The notes beneath the pieces were generated by a model, which made no database searches, had not been told where the DNA came from, and saw only the letters and a list, made by a program, of their open reading frames with translations. From contig JALONL010000020.1 in NCBI GenBank assembly GCA_025454955.1, positions 62,001-126,000 on the forward strand: a stretch of DNA of 64,000 nucleotides, given 5' to 3'. This stretch comes from Bacteroidia bacterium. Its GTDB lineage: Bacteria; Bacteroidota; Bacteroidia; Palsa-965. This document shows, in pieces, positions 31,764-41,286 of the stretch (position 1 is the stretch's first letter; every line of letters starts with the position of its first letter). The position numbers and the translations under genes were made by a program.

Positions 31764-32783
31764 ATGCCCATCAACAAATCGGCCCTGATTCGTTACAAAA
31801 CCATCGACCGCTGTCTTCAAAACCGTTTCCGGCAATGGACGCTCGAAGATCTGATAGAAGCCTGTTCGGAAGCCTTGTACGAGTACGAAGGCATACACGA
31901 CGGAGTAAGCCGCCGCACTATTCAGCTGGATATTCAGAATATGCGCAGCGACAAGCTGGGTTACAATGCGCCCATTGTGGTAACCGATAAAAAATACTAC
32001 AGCTACGAGGATCCGAAATACAGCATTACCAGCAATCCGCTTTCGCAGCAGGATTTAGGCACACTGGCTGAAGTGGCCGATGTACTGCGGCAGTTTAAAG
32101 GCTTTGCCTATTTCGGCGAATTGTCGGAAATGGTAAACCGCCTCGAAGCCAAAATTTACAAACAGCAACACAAAGGCCGCTCGTTTATTCATTTCGAACA
32201 AAACGAACTTGTGCGCGGGCTCGAACATATCGACCCGCTGCACAAAGCCATTCTGGCCAAAAAAACACTGCGCATTTTTTACCAGTCGTTCAAATCGGCC
32301 CAACCTTCGCCGGTTACGGTGTTTCCCTATCTGCTCAAAGAGTTCCGCAACCGCTGGTTTCTGATTTGTGCCAAAGAGTCGATGCAGTTGCAGACACTGG
32401 CACTCGACCGCATACAGCAGATCGAACAAACCACTATCCGCTATCAGAAAAACACGCTGTTTGATCCCGAAACATTTTACGACGATACCATCGGCGTCAC
32501 CAAGTCGCTGAACATGCAAACCATCCGCCTTATTTTTCAGGCCGATGCGGCTACGGCGCCCTACATTCTCACCAAACCGCTGCACCGCTCGCAACAGGTG
32601 TTGAAAACCGATGAGGCGGGTACAATTTTTCAGTTGGATGTGGTGTGGAATTTTGAGCTGGAACGCGAGATAATAGGGTTTGGGGAAACAGTGAAAGTGC
32701 TTGCACCACGTATGTTCAGGAATAAATTGCAGCGGCGAATTATGGCAATGAGCGAGTTGTACAGTGAAGCAGAAAAGAAGTAA
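31764..32783 (+). CDS. WYL-domain transcriptional regulator
   Basis: 339 residues. The N-terminal winged helix-turn-helix is YKTIDRCLQNRFRQWTLEDLIEAC ... GVSRRTIQLDIQNMR (about 8-65). The WYL domain is in the middle, with LRIFYQSFKS, VFPYLLKEFRNRWFLICA and LQTLALDRIQQIE, in which the usual W-Y-L triad region is RNRWFLIC. A C-terminal extension follows (about 240-330). WYL domains sense nucleic acid or nucleotide ligands. Divergence from the Ro-like gene with two matching dyads in between makes it the likely controller of the RNA-repair locus, a role played by the unrelated RtcR in proteobacteria. Confidence 0.93.
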   Translation: MPINKSALIRYKTIDRCLQNRFRQWTLEDLIEACSEALYEYEGIHDGVSRRTIQLDIQNMRSDKLGYNAPIVVTDKKYYSYEDPKYSITSNPLSQQDLGTLAEVADVLRQFKGFAYFGELSEMVNRLEAKIYKQQHKGRSFIHFEQNELVRGLEHIDPLHKAILAKKTLRIFYQSFKSAQPSPVTVFPYLLKEFRNRWFLICAKESMQLQTLALDRIQQIEQTTIRYQKNTLFDPETFYDDTIGVTKSLNMQTIRLIFQADAATAPYILTKPLHRSQQVLKTDEAGTIFQLDVVWNFELEREIIGFGETVKVLAPRMFRNKLQRRIMAMSELYSEAEKK

Positions 32784-32794
32784 CGGAGTAAAAA

Positions 32795-32831
32795 GCCACA
32801 AGGCCGCAGACAAATGCTGCGGCCTTGTGGC
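32795..32831 (-). terminator. Terminator of the EF-G paralogue gene
   Basis: GCCACAAGGCCGCAG pairs over 15 bp with CTGCGGCCTTGTGGC across a seven-base loop. On the minus strand TTTTT follows, so it ends the leftward gene; on the plus strand there is no T-run after it. Confidence 0.88.
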
Positions 32832-32840
32832 AGGAAAAAA

Positions 32841-34904
32841 TTACCGGTTCAGTATTTCCTTTTCCACGCTTTCGGGCACAAGCTGATAGCGGCAGAAAGA
32901 AACAGACACCGACGCGCGACCCTGTGTGAGCGTGCGCAGGCTGGTTACATACTGAAACAGTTCGGCCAGCGGCACTTCGGCGCGTATTTGCTGCGCCAGG
33001 TGCTGCATACCGATTTCGCGGATGAGTCCGCGACGGCGGTTGAGGTCGCCGGTTACGGAGCCGGTAAACTCATCGGGAGTGGTAATGTCGAGCTGCATTA
33101 CCGGCTCCAGCAGTCGCGGTTTGGCCAGCATGGCGGCGGCACGGAACCCGGCGCGGGCAGCCTCTTCGAAGTCCTGCTGGTGCGAGTCTTTCTCGTGAAT
33201 GTTTCCATCCACAAGGCGCACCTGCATGCTTTCGAGCGGGTAGCCGGCCAGCGGGCCGTTTTGCATGGCTGTTTCGAAACCTTTGCGCACGGCAGGAATA
33301 AATTCCTTAGGCACCACGCCGCCTTCGATTTCGGAAATGAACAGCAGCCCCGTTTGCCCGTCGGTGCGGGGTGCGAGTTCGAAACTGATGTCGGCAAAGC
33401 TGCCGGCACCGCCGTTTTGCCGTTTCAGCACTTCGCGGTGAAGTGTGGCGGCGGTAAACTGCTCTTTGTAGGCCACCAGCGGAGCACCTGTGTTTACGGC
33501 AATGCCGTACTGGCTGCGCAGTTTTTCGAGCACCACTTCGAGGTGAAGTTCGCCCATGCCGCGCAAAATGGTTTGCCCCGATTGTGCGTCGGTGCTCATT
33601 TGCAGCGTGGGGTCTTCGTCGAGCAGGCGGCTCAGGGCTTCGCCCAGTTTACCGGCCTCGCTGTTTTGCTTTGCCTCAATGGCGTAGCCTATAACGGGTT
33701 CGGGAAACTGCATGGTTTCGAGCGTAACCGGGTGGTTTACATCGGCAAGCGTATCGGCCGTTTTTATTCCTTTCAGGCCAATGGCTGCGCCAATTTCGCC
33801 GGCGGCAAGCATTTCTGTCTGCTCGGTTTTATCGGCCAGCACACGCACCAGGCGGTTAATGCGCATGGGTTTTCCGGTGCGGCTGTTCCACACCTGATCG
33901 CCGTTGCGCAAAGTGCCCGAGTACACGCGCAGCATGGTTAAGCGGCCGAAGTCGTTTTCGGCTACCTTGAAAACCAGTGCAGCCAGAGGCTCATTGGCCG
34001 AAGCCGGGCGTTGCACATTTTCGCCGGTTTCGGGATGCGTGCCCACGGTGGCAGGCAAATCGGACGGCGAAGGCAGCCACGCAGCCACCGCATCCAGCAC
34101 AGGCTGAACGCCTTTGTTGCGATACGCTGCGCCGCAAAGCACGGGTACAAGCTGTAAGTTAATCACACTCCGGCGCAGGGCTTCGTGTATTACTTCCTCG
34201 CTTATTTCCTTTGCGTTTTGCAGATAGGCCTGCATTACGCCTTCATTTACCAGCGCAAGTTCTTCGAGTAAATGATTGCGCCAGCGCATGGCTTCGGGCA
34301 GAAGCGGGGCCGGAATGCTGTGACGTGTTACCACATTGCCGTGGCCTTCGTTCCAGGTGAGCATTTGCAGGGCAATAAGATCAATTACACCTTCAAACGC
34401 ATCTTCGGCGCCCACCGGAAGCTGCACGGGAACGGCTACCGCTCCCAGCTTTTGCCGCATTTGCTCTACCACCTGCAGGAAATCGGCACCCTGCCGGTCC
34501 ATTTTGTTTACAAACGCAATGCGCGGCACACCATAGCGGTTTGCCTGCCGCCACACGGTTTCCGACTGCGGCTGCACACCCGAACGTGCACAAAACACCG
34601 CCACCGCACCATCGAGCACACGCAGCGAGCGTTCCACCTCGGCCGTAAAATCAACGTGACCGGGAGTATCAATTATATTAAACTGATACATCGTTCCCTG
34701 GTATTGCCACGCAGTGGAAATGGCGGCCGACGAAATGGTGATACCGCGCTGTGCTTCCTGCGGATCGGAGTCCATCACCGTGTTGCCGTCATCAATATTA
34801 CCCATGCGGTGAATAGTGCCTGTATAATAAAGCAAACGTTCGGTAACCGTAGTTTTACCAGCGTCCACATGAGCCATTATGCCAATATTTCGGAGAGTTT
34901 TCAT
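32841..34904 (-). CDS. Elongation factor G paralogue
   Basis: 687 residues. G-domain motifs are AHVDAGKT (11-18), [13 protein letters not shown] and NKMD; domains II-V follow at normal length ([37 protein letters not shown] in domain V). It differs from canonical EF-G at many usually fixed places, for example VDAG for IDAG and [32 protein letters not shown]. No ribosomal protein or EF-Tu genes adjoin it, so I take it as a second EF-G. It could drive translocation or recycling under stress, or act as a ribosome-protection-like factor. The leader carries a tandem attenuator. The frame up to 34973 is rejected because it reads through a terminator. Confidence 0.88.
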   Translation of the reverse strand: MKTLRNIGIMAHVDAGKTTVTERLLYYTGTIHRMGNIDDGNTVMDSDPQEAQRGITISSAAISTAWQYQGTMYQFNIIDTPGHVDFTAEVERSLRVLDGAVAVFCARSGVQPQSETVWRQANRYGVPRIAFVNKMDRQGADFLQVVEQMRQKLGAVAVPVQLPVGAEDAFEGVIDLIALQMLTWNEGHGNVVTRHSIPAPLLPEAMRWRNHLLEELALVNEGVMQAYLQNAKEISEEVIHEALRRSVINLQLVPVLCGAAYRNKGVQPVLDAVAAWLPSPSDLPATVGTHPETGENVQRPASANEPLAALVFKVAENDFGRLTMLRVYSGTLRNGDQVWNSRTGKPMRINRLVRVLADKTEQTEMLAAGEIGAAIGLKGIKTADTLADVNHPVTLETMQFPEPVIGYAIEAKQNSEAGKLGEALSRLLDEDPTLQMSTDAQSGQTILRGMGELHLEVVLEKLRSQYGIAVNTGAPLVAYKEQFTAATLHREVLKRQNGGAGSFADISFELAPRTDGQTGLLFISEIEGGVVPKEFIPAVRKGFETAMQNGPLAGYPLESMQVRLVDGNIHEKDSHQQDFEEAARAGFRAAAMLAKPRLLEPVMQLDITTPDEFTGSVTGDLNRRRGLIREIGMQHLAQQIRAEVPLAELFQYVTSLRTLTQGRASVSVSFCRYQLVPESVEKEILNR

Positions 34905-34929
34905 CTCATAATCTTTTTTTGAAGTAAAT

Positions 34930-34962
34930 AAAAAATGCCCTTCATCCGAACGATGAAGGGCA
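34930..34962 (-). terminator. Attenuator terminator 2 of the EF-G paralogue leader
   Basis: Minus strand: TGCCCTTCATC / GATGAAGGGCA (11 bp, five-base loop), then six T, only 25 bp before the EF-G paralogue start. Its loop and 3' arm can instead pair with the end of mini-ORF 2 (34983-34992). Confidence 0.85.
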
Positions 34963-34983
34963 CGAAAAATCATGCACCACCTG

Positions 34984-35040
34984 TTACGGATGGAATTCGG
35001 TACGAATTTTTGTAAGTGTTTTAATAATGAAGTAATACAT
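34984..35040 (-). CDS. Leader mini-ORF 2, 18 aa
   Basis: Encodes [18 protein letters not shown]. Its last codons (CAT CCG TAA C) can pair with GTTCGGATG of the terminator that follows (34943-34951). It is read as a regulatory leader peptide, not a functional protein. A-rich start region (CAAAAGAATAATC) upstream. Confidence 0.6.
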   Translation of the reverse strand: MYYFIIKTLTKIRTEFHP

Positions 35041-35083
35041 GATTATTCTTTTGTGAGAGTTTGAAAAAATCGGGAGACCAAAC

Positions 35084-35111
35084 AAAAAGCCCTTCCGGTG
35101 TGGAAGGGCTT
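35084..35111 (-). terminator. Attenuator terminator 1 of the EF-G paralogue leader
   Basis: Minus strand: AAGCCCTTCC / GGAAGGGCTT (10 bp, loop ACACC), then TTTTTG. Its loop and 3' arm (ACCGGAA) can instead pair with TTCCGGT at the end of mini-ORF 1. Confidence 0.88.
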
Positions 35112-35144
35112 CGACAGTGAATGTATCGTTTCGTCAAAACACTT

Positions 35145-35219
35145 TTACCGGAATAAATTGGCCTCCCGTCCTGAAAACAAGACGATTACCAGATTGCGGG
35201 TTTGACGGAGCAGTTTCAT
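35145..35219 (-). CDS. Leader mini-ORF 1, 24 aa
   Basis: ATG 35219 to TAA 35145. It starts MKLLRQTRNLVIVLF and ends ANLFR, with its final codons TTC CGG TAA forming one side of an alternative helix with terminator 1. It lies 31 bp downstream of a near-consensus promoter. Regulatory leader peptide inferred. Confidence 0.6.
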   Translation of the reverse strand: MKLLRQTRNLVIVLFSGREANLFR

Positions 35220-35250
35220 TTTTTGGATGATGATTGGTTTAATCACTGCA

Positions 35251-35281
35251 CAAAAGTAAAAAAGTTTCTGTATCTGTCAAA
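35251..35281 (-). promoter_or_regulatory. Consensus promoter of the EF-G paralogue leader
   Basis: Minus strand: TTTG (35278-35281), 19 bp, TACTTTTG (35251-35258). Both boxes and spacing match the Bacteroidota housekeeping promoter. Transcription would start near 35245 and give a leader of about 340 nt. Confidence 0.8.
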
Positions 35282-35356
35282 GATGGAGGGATAAAATTTT
35301 TTCCCGTTGAAATTATCATTATTTATTATTAAAAAGGTTTTGTTAATCAAAAAAAT

Positions 35357-35390
35357 GAAAAACGGTGGTTTCCTCAAAGAAAACCACCGT
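35357..35390 (-). terminator. Terminator of the type-B T9SS gene
   Basis: Minus strand: ACGGTGGTTT / AAACCACCGT (10 bp), then TTTTC, 22 bp after the stop at 35412. Confidence 0.85.
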
Positions 35391-35411
35391 CATTATTTAT
35401 TGCAAGTTCAG

Positions 35412-37568
35412 TTAATTTCCTCTGATAATGTGGAAAAACCCGGTAGCCGGTTCCTGCAAATCCACGGCTTCCACCACATAGTAATAAACTCCGTCAACCA
35501 AACCACCGCCATCCCAGTTGTTCTGGTAGTTGGCGTTTTCGTACACCTTTCCACCCCAGCGGTTATATACGGTGAGGCGGGCGTTGGGATAAAACTCAAG
35601 GTTGAAGAATACGAGGTTGTCGTTTTTACCGTCGCCGTTGGGGGTGATGATGTTGGGGGCGATGATGGTGAACGGCAGCACCACATACTCGCTGCAAATG
35701 GTGTCGTAGCAGGGCACGTTGGTGGCTATGTAGAGGCATACGTTGTAGGTGCCGGGGTTGGCGTAGCTGTGTGTGGGATTGGCGGTGCCGGCGTTGTTGC
35801 CGTCGCCGAAGTCCCAGGTCCACGACGATATGCTGCCGCTGCTTACCGTGCTCTGGTCGGTAAAGTTTACGGTGTCGCCGGCAAAAGCGGTGGGCGGTGT
35901 GGCGGTGAATGCGGCTGAGGGAATGGGGTTTGCGTTAACCGTTACCTGAGCCGAAGTGCCGGTGCAGCCGTTGGTGTCGGTTACGGTTACGGTGTAGTTA
36001 CCGGAGCCAACCACGGTGCTTGATGTAGTATCGCCGTTGCTCCAGAGGTAGCTTGCGTAGGCCGGGTTGGCGGCATTGAGTGTGGTGTTGTTGCCACAGA
36101 AGTTAAGCACGCCGGTAATGTTGGGCACAGGCAGCGGGAGTTCGGTAACTACAATTGTGTCGCGGTCGAAGCAGCCGTTGTCGGCTACGGTTACAATGTA
36201 GGTGCCCTGTGTGATGTTGCTTACCGAATTTACGTTCATGGGTCCGTTGCTCCACATTACACTGTCGTAGCCGGGGTTGTTTATGTTCAGCGTTACGCCG
36301 GGCGAGTTCTGGCAGTATTCGTCAAGGCCGGTAATTACGGGTGGCGGCAACTGGAAGGTGTCAACCAGAATGTTTATGGAGAATGTGGCTGTGCCTACGG
36401 GTGTGCCGTTGTCGGTGCCGGTAAAGGTGAATGTGTTTATGCCGAAGTTGGTGGCATCGGGTGTAAATGTGCCGATGAGTATGCCTGCGGCTCCGGGTGT
36501 GTTTGACACCACGTTAAAGTTTGCGGGGGCAGTGTGTGTAACGGTTACGGTTTGACCGGGTTCGGGTGCAAAGAAGGTGGCGTTGAGTGTAACGGTGTTG
36601 CCTTCGCAAATGCGCAGTGTATCGCCGCAGTAGGGTTGTACGCTGGTGGTGTTTCCGGCAGGGTCGGTAATGGTCATGGTGGGAATGGGCGGAATATTGC
36701 CCACTGCGCAGGTGTTGAATACGAAGTTCTGATTATCGAGCCAGCTTACCTGATCGTTGTTGCCGAAAGGGCCGTCGTACAACGAACCGGGCGCATCGAA
36801 CTGGCCAAACTGGATGTAATCGACACCGTTTCCGAGGTTGGCACCCACAGTGGCCGGTGTGCCGCCAAAACCACCCGAACCGCCGGATGCATCGCCGGTA
36901 GTCCACTGCATATCGCCATAGCAGAAGGATACGTTGTTGCCGCCGGGAATGAGCGGGTCCACACCGTCGGTAATGATTAGCTGGAAATCGTTGAGTTTAT
37001 CGAAATAGGAACTGAAATAACCTACCGTTTGCCAGCGCACAATGAGCGCGGTGGGTGTTACCTTGTAATACACCAGCCCCGAACCGGTGCCGCGTGTATC
37101 CACATCGGCCCAAAACGGCGCCACCATTGAAAACTGGTTGCTGGGAAAACCTACGGCAGAGAAGGTGGCGTAAGATGCACCAAACGAAATATTGCCGTTG
37201 TTGTTGATGAAACACGAAGTCTGGCTTTGGCCGTAAAAACAAAAGTTAAACGGCAGGGGAATTACTCCGGTAGAACCGTCGTCGTTGCGGTAATCGGGCG
37301 GGAGACCAATGGTGAAGGGTGCTACGGAAAATGTACTGTCAACCGTAACCATACAGTCGCAGTCTGTAGATTGTGTGGTTACGGTGGGTTGCACGCGTAC
37401 ATTAACCGGTTGTGCGGTGTTCCAGGTGGCAGTGCGCATTACGGGCTGCCTGCCCTGGAGTTTCATTTGCTCATATTGCTGCAGGGAGTTTGCCGTATCC
37501 GGCGCAGCGGTTTGTGCAGATGCTGCTATTGCGCCGAGCAGCGCAAACGCGAGTAAGGTGTGTTTCAT
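35412..37568 (-). CDS. T9SS type-B secreted protein with nidogen-like and PKD domains
   Basis: 718 residues with a signal peptide (MKHTLLAFALLGAIAASAQ). Residues about 70-290 look like a nidogen-type extracellular domain (PLPFNFCFYG ... NNNGNISFG ... VAPFWADVDTRGTG). Then come Ig/SprB-like repeats, and a PKD domain near 560-640 (FTATPPTAFAGDTVNFTDQS, WTWDFGDGNN). The last 80 residues are the gliding-motility type-B sorting domain: ITPNGDGKNDNLVF, LTVYNRWGGKVYE, DGVYYYVVEA. Predicted cell-surface protein secreted by T9SS. Confidence 0.9.
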   Translation of the reverse strand: MKHTLLAFALLGAIAASAQTAAPDTANSLQQYEQMKLQGRQPVMRTATWNTAQPVNVRVQPTVTTQSTDCDCMVTVDSTFSVAPFTIGLPPDYRNDDGSTGVIPLPFNFCFYGQSQTSCFINNNGNISFGASYATFSAVGFPSNQFSMVAPFWADVDTRGTGSGLVYYKVTPTALIVRWQTVGYFSSYFDKLNDFQLIITDGVDPLIPGGNNVSFCYGDMQWTTGDASGGSGGFGGTPATVGANLGNGVDYIQFGQFDAPGSLYDGPFGNNDQVSWLDNQNFVFNTCAVGNIPPIPTMTITDPAGNTTSVQPYCGDTLRICEGNTVTLNATFFAPEPGQTVTVTHTAPANFNVVSNTPGAAGILIGTFTPDATNFGINTFTFTGTDNGTPVGTATFSINILVDTFQLPPPVITGLDEYCQNSPGVTLNINNPGYDSVMWSNGPMNVNSVSNITQGTYIVTVADNGCFDRDTIVVTELPLPVPNITGVLNFCGNNTTLNAANPAYASYLWSNGDTTSSTVVGSGNYTVTVTDTNGCTGTSAQVTVNANPIPSAAFTATPPTAFAGDTVNFTDQSTVSSGSISSWTWDFGDGNNAGTANPTHSYANPGTYNVCLYIATNVPCYDTICSEYVVLPFTIIAPNIITPNGDGKNDNLVFFNLEFYPNARLTVYNRWGGKVYENANYQNNWDGGGLVDGVYYYVVEAVDLQEPATGFFHIIRGN

Positions 37569-37701
37569 TGGTGTGGTTTAAGCGGGTAACGGGAATCGGG
37601 GCGAAAGATACGCCTGTTTGACATATATCGGTACAGGTGAAATGTGGGGCTGTCTGATTTTTTTCCAGGGCGGGAGTCAAAAAAATAGTTGCGCCAAGTG
37701 G

Positions 37702-40341
37702 CTAGAAATCATCACCTTCGGGCGGGGCTTCTTCATCTTCGCCCTGTTCAAAGCGGATAATGAATTTACCGTCTTCGCCCTTCTTTTTCGATTTCTCGTC
37801 GGGCTTTTTGTTGTTCAGTGTGCTGTCTTTTCTAAACCAGCCAAATTCTTCGCGCAGGAGTTGTTTGAGGTCTTGCTTTTCCTGTTTCAGGTCGTTTTTT
37901 ATTCCGCGCACAAGGCCTTTTGAGTCGTAGCGTATATCGGGGTTTTCGAGCGGGCCGGTCATGAGTATGTAAAGTTTGGTGCGGTGGCCGCCGTCGTCTT
38001 CTTCCACAATGCCAAGCTCGGTGTTTACCGGGTTGGCTTTTTTTACTTTCTGTGCGCGGAGTTCATCGAGGCCCACCACGATGTGATAGTCCACGATGTT
38101 GTCGAAATTGTGTGTGCCCGACATGGTAATGTCTATTGCGCTGGAGCGGATATCCATTTCGGGTATGGTGATGATCCGGTTTCTGATGTCGATATGGTTG
38201 GTGAGGGTGCTGAAGCGGATGTTTTTGAGGTCGTCGAGTTTGATGAAACGCGAGAGTTCTTCGAGTGGTTTGAAGTTGATGAGCTGGCCCTGGTCGATGG
38301 TGATGTCGGCACCGGCGAAGAGTTTTTGTTCGTTCATGACCAGTGCGGTGCTCCAGAGCGAGGCGAAATTGAGGTCGGAGGTGAGTGTGCCGCGCACATG
38401 ATCGCTGGTGAGGGTGTTTTGGCCGAAGTTTTCGAGCTGGATGAAGAGTTTGTGGATGTTTACGCGTTCGCAGTGTGCATTGCCGGTTATGAGGAGGCTG
38501 TCGGGGCGGGTGCCGTCAATCATTCCGCTGCCGTTTATTTTTCCATCCATTGTCCAGAACGAAACGGGGTCGGCCACGAGGCGGCTGTTCCGGAGTTTGA
38601 TTTCGCCGCGCAGGTCGCGGGCGTCGAATTTGCGGAATTTTACCTGCCCCACCTGTGCGGCAATGCTAACGGCAATGCGGTCGGGGAGGGTGAGCAGGTA
38701 GGTGGTGTCGGCATTTTTGGTGTTGGCGGGTGTGCTCAGCAGGGCGTTGAGGTCGGTAAGTTCGGAGCGGAGGCTGGCGGTAATGTCGAGCACTTCGCGC
38801 GGGGTAAAGAGGTAGCCGAGCAGGTTGCGGAGTTTGCCGTTGAGCAGGAGGTCGCTGGGGCCCGAGCGGATGCGGAGATTGGTAATGGCCACGTTGTTTC
38901 CGTCGAAACCGAGCGAGCCGCTGAGGCTGTCAACCGGCAGTGTGCTGTTTTTTAGGCGGCATACCACGTTGCGCAGGGTCATTTCGCCGCTGGTTTTGAA
39001 GTTTCGGAAGTCGGCGGCGGTGAGTGTGCTGCCTTTGCCGGGGCGGCCCGATGCGTTGATGCGGAGGTCGATAGTGCCGGATGCTTTTTCGATGGTGTCG
39101 AGCTGAAAAAGCTCCTGCATTTCGGCCAGGTTGATGTTTCCGTTGAGCGAGGCGGTGTAGGAAGGGTTGTCGAATCCGTCCATGGCAAAGCGCCCGGTAA
39201 ACTTGCTGGCACCCGTTCCTGCGCTGAACTCCGAAAGCTCGAAACCATCGCGCCCGCGTCCGCTGCTGAACACGCCTTTGAGGGCGATGTTTTTCATGGT
39301 TACGTTGGTTCCTTCGCGGCTCAGTGTGCCGTTGCTGCGTATGCCGAATTTGCCTTCCACCACGGGTGCCACAGAATCGGAAACGGCGCCTTTTACGGTT
39401 ACGTCGGTGTAAAATTCGCCGGTGGCTTTGTAGTCTTCCACGTCTTTGCGCAGGCTTTCGGGCAGCAGCGAGAGGGCTTTGGCCAGGTCGATGCGGTTTC
39501 CGGTAACGGCCAGATCGAGCACCGGAGCTTTCGCGGCATTGTTTACCGATCCGCTCACGATGAGTTCGAGTTGCGAGAGTGTGAGTTTGCCGGTTTGTAC
39601 GGTGTACAGGTTTTGAGTGTTGTTTATTTGCAGGGCAAGGTCTAATGTGCCTTTGTTTCCGGCAAAGTACGAGGCATTGCCCTGTTTGAGCTGGCCCACG
39701 GTAAAGCCGGCGTCGGTTTGCAGCACGTATTGTTCGGTGCCGAAATCGCCGGCGCAGTTGAGCTCGTCGATGAGTATTTCGTAAGTGCTTTGCGCGGGCT
39801 GGTTGCGGTAAAACAGGCGCACGTTTTCGAGGCCTACGTGTTCGAGGGCAAAGGCCACGGGATTGGCCTGGCCGGTATCGGAAGCGGGTTTGAGGAAGTG
39901 GTAGTTGTCGCGGCCTTTCTTGTCGATGCGCAGTTCCATCGAGGCATTTTCCATGGAAATGTCGCGTATGGTGTAATTTTTCCGGAAAAAATCGAGCAGA
40001 CTGAACGAGAGGGCAATGCGTTCGGCTTTAAACAGGGTGTCGCGTTTTTCGTCGGGCAGGGCATCGAGTGCTTTCACGTTTTTAAATTCGAGCGACACAT
40101 CGGGAAAGCTGCTGAACAGGGTGAGGTTAATGTCTTTCGGGTCGATAAACACTACGGTGTTGAGGTGTTTATTGGCCTCGGCGGTGACATACTTTTTCAC
40201 ATCGTCTTCAAACACAAACAGCAGCAGCACGGCCAGTCCCAGCAGGAGCAGCATGGAAATGCCCGTCCACATAACAAAGCGGATCATCCGTTTCCACCAC
40301 GGACGTTTTTTCTTTTCGGGCTGGGCAGCGTTTTCTTCCAT
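37702..40341 (-). CDS. AsmA-family protein
   Basis: 879 residues. One membrane helix near 20-45 (MIRFVMWTGISMLLLLGLAVLLLFVF), then a long beta-rich periplasmic part. The N-terminal AsmA region is seen in IDPKDINLTLFSSFPDVSLEF and the C-terminal AsmA-2 region in LTSDHVRGTLTSDLNFAS and DIDIRNRIITIPEMDIRSSAIDI-like repeats. The acidic tail ends EEAPPEGDDF. AsmA-like proteins are bridge-forming lipid transporters or regulators of outer-membrane biogenesis; the Bacteroidota forms are of this length. It is divergent from the PhnA-like gene. Confidence 0.88.
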   Translation of the reverse strand: MEENAAQPEKKKRPWWKRMIRFVMWTGISMLLLLGLAVLLLFVFEDDVKKYVTAEANKHLNTVVFIDPKDINLTLFSSFPDVSLEFKNVKALDALPDEKRDTLFKAERIALSFSLLDFFRKNYTIRDISMENASMELRIDKKGRDNYHFLKPASDTGQANPVAFALEHVGLENVRLFYRNQPAQSTYEILIDELNCAGDFGTEQYVLQTDAGFTVGQLKQGNASYFAGNKGTLDLALQINNTQNLYTVQTGKLTLSQLELIVSGSVNNAAKAPVLDLAVTGNRIDLAKALSLLPESLRKDVEDYKATGEFYTDVTVKGAVSDSVAPVVEGKFGIRSNGTLSREGTNVTMKNIALKGVFSSGRGRDGFELSEFSAGTGASKFTGRFAMDGFDNPSYTASLNGNINLAEMQELFQLDTIEKASGTIDLRINASGRPGKGSTLTAADFRNFKTSGEMTLRNVVCRLKNSTLPVDSLSGSLGFDGNNVAITNLRIRSGPSDLLLNGKLRNLLGYLFTPREVLDITASLRSELTDLNALLSTPANTKNADTTYLLTLPDRIAVSIAAQVGQVKFRKFDARDLRGEIKLRNSRLVADPVSFWTMDGKINGSGMIDGTRPDSLLITGNAHCERVNIHKLFIQLENFGQNTLTSDHVRGTLTSDLNFASLWSTALVMNEQKLFAGADITIDQGQLINFKPLEELSRFIKLDDLKNIRFSTLTNHIDIRNRIITIPEMDIRSSAIDITMSGTHNFDNIVDYHIVVGLDELRAQKVKKANPVNTELGIVEEDDGGHRTKLYILMTGPLENPDIRYDSKGLVRGIKNDLKQEKQDLKQLLREEFGWFRKDSTLNNKKPDEKSKKKGEDGKFIIRFEQGEDEEAPPEGDDF

Positions 40342-40465
40342 GCAGGCATCTTGCAGGCGGGTATGCCTGCAAATTCAAAACTAAAACGCAGCCCGATGCA
40401 GAAAGGTATGCCGGGGCGGAAAGTATGAAATGTGAAATGTTTATAACGTGCGTGCTGTCAACGCC

Positions 40466-40473
40466 TACCTTTG
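40466..40473 (+). promoter_or_regulatory. -7 promoter element of the PhnA-like gene
   Basis: TACCTTTG matches TAnnTTTG exactly, 21 bp before the ATG at 40495. Confidence 0.5.
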
Positions 40474-40494
40474 CCGCACCAAACCAAACCACTT

Positions 40495-40704
40495 ATGGAA
40501 GCAAGAGACAGCAACGGCACGCTTTTGAACGAAGGCGACAATGTAACACTCATTAAAGACCTCAAGCTGCGCGGCTCATCGGCCGTGATCAAGCGGGGCA
40601 CTTTGGTAAAAGGTATCCGCCTTACCGATGATGCGGGCGAGGTGGAAGGCCGTATTGAGCGGCAAACGATTGTGCTGCGGACGGAATTTTTGAAGAAGGC
40701 GTAA
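40495..40704 (+). CDS. PhnA/YjdM-domain small protein
   Basis: 69 residues, matching the C-terminal PhnA domain: DSNGTLLNEGDNVTLIKDLKLRGSS, KRGTLVKGIRLTDDAGEVEGRIE, IVLRTEFLKKA. The N-terminal zinc ribbon of the full YjdM protein is absent, as is usual for the short forms. Despite the historic name there is no evidence here for phosphonate use; function is unknown. The start is ATG 40495, supported by a -7 box at 40466. Confidence 0.92.
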   Translation: MEARDSNGTLLNEGDNVTLIKDLKLRGSSAVIKRGTLVKGIRLTDDAGEVEGRIERQTIVLRTEFLKKA

Positions 40705-40744
40705 AATTGTCTGTTTGCAAGGTTTAGTATAGATCAATTAATTC

Positions 40745-41197
40745 CTACCTGAACACCTGCAAAAACCCACCCGCCACTGCGCGTTCCTGGTTGTTTACCT
40801 TCACGGTGCTCAATCTCCGGCTGTCATCCTGCTGTTTGAGGAAGCAGGAATTACATTCAAACGTTTCGTACTTAAATGTGGTTACTTCTATCAACTGCAC
40901 AGGCAATTGTATGCGGTAATTATTTTGCGGAGTAAAGGCCGCGGGAAGTGCAAATGTATAGTGCAGCGAATCGGGATTCCCGTCTGTGGCTGTAAGTGCC
41001 GAACTGGCAATGGTTATGGTGTCGATGGGCTGGTTCCAGCCGGAGGCGGCATCGAAACGTACAATAATTCCGTTTGCGATCTGATTGCGGGAGTAGTTGT
41101 TGAAACCGATGGAAGTAATGGTGGTGGTTTCGTCGCAATCGCGGCGTGTGCAGCAGCCGGCAAGGCCCAGGAGGGTAATAAAGAGAATGAGGCGCAT
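40745..41197 (-). CDS. Small lipoprotein
   Basis: 150 residues with a lipoprotein signal (MRLILFITLLGLAGC). The mature part starts CTRRDCDETTTIT and is beta-rich, with a CNSC pair near 115 in ETFECNSCFLKQQDD. No family recognised. Convergent with the PhnA-like gene. Confidence 0.65.
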   Translation of the reverse strand: MRLILFITLLGLAGCCTRRDCDETTTITSIGFNNYSRNQIANGIIVRFDAASGWNQPIDTITIASSALTATDGNPDSLHYTFALPAAFTPQNNYRIQLPVQLIEVTTFKYETFECNSCFLKQQDDSRRLSTVKVNNQERAVAGGFLQVFR

Positions 41198-41286
41198 GAG
41201 AAAAAAGTTGGGTCTGCTGCCAATATACAGCGAACTGCGAAAAAATAAAATTCTGATTCGGCAGCCTGTGTATTTTGTACGGCAGA

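Noticed and set aside
32814..33941. 375-residue frame opposite the EF-G paralogue
   Set aside because: Antisense shadow of a gene with clear homology on the minus strand.
34905..34973. N-terminal extension of the EF-G paralogue
   Set aside because: The extra codons would be read from the terminator hairpin; EF-G homology begins at [17 protein letters not shown].
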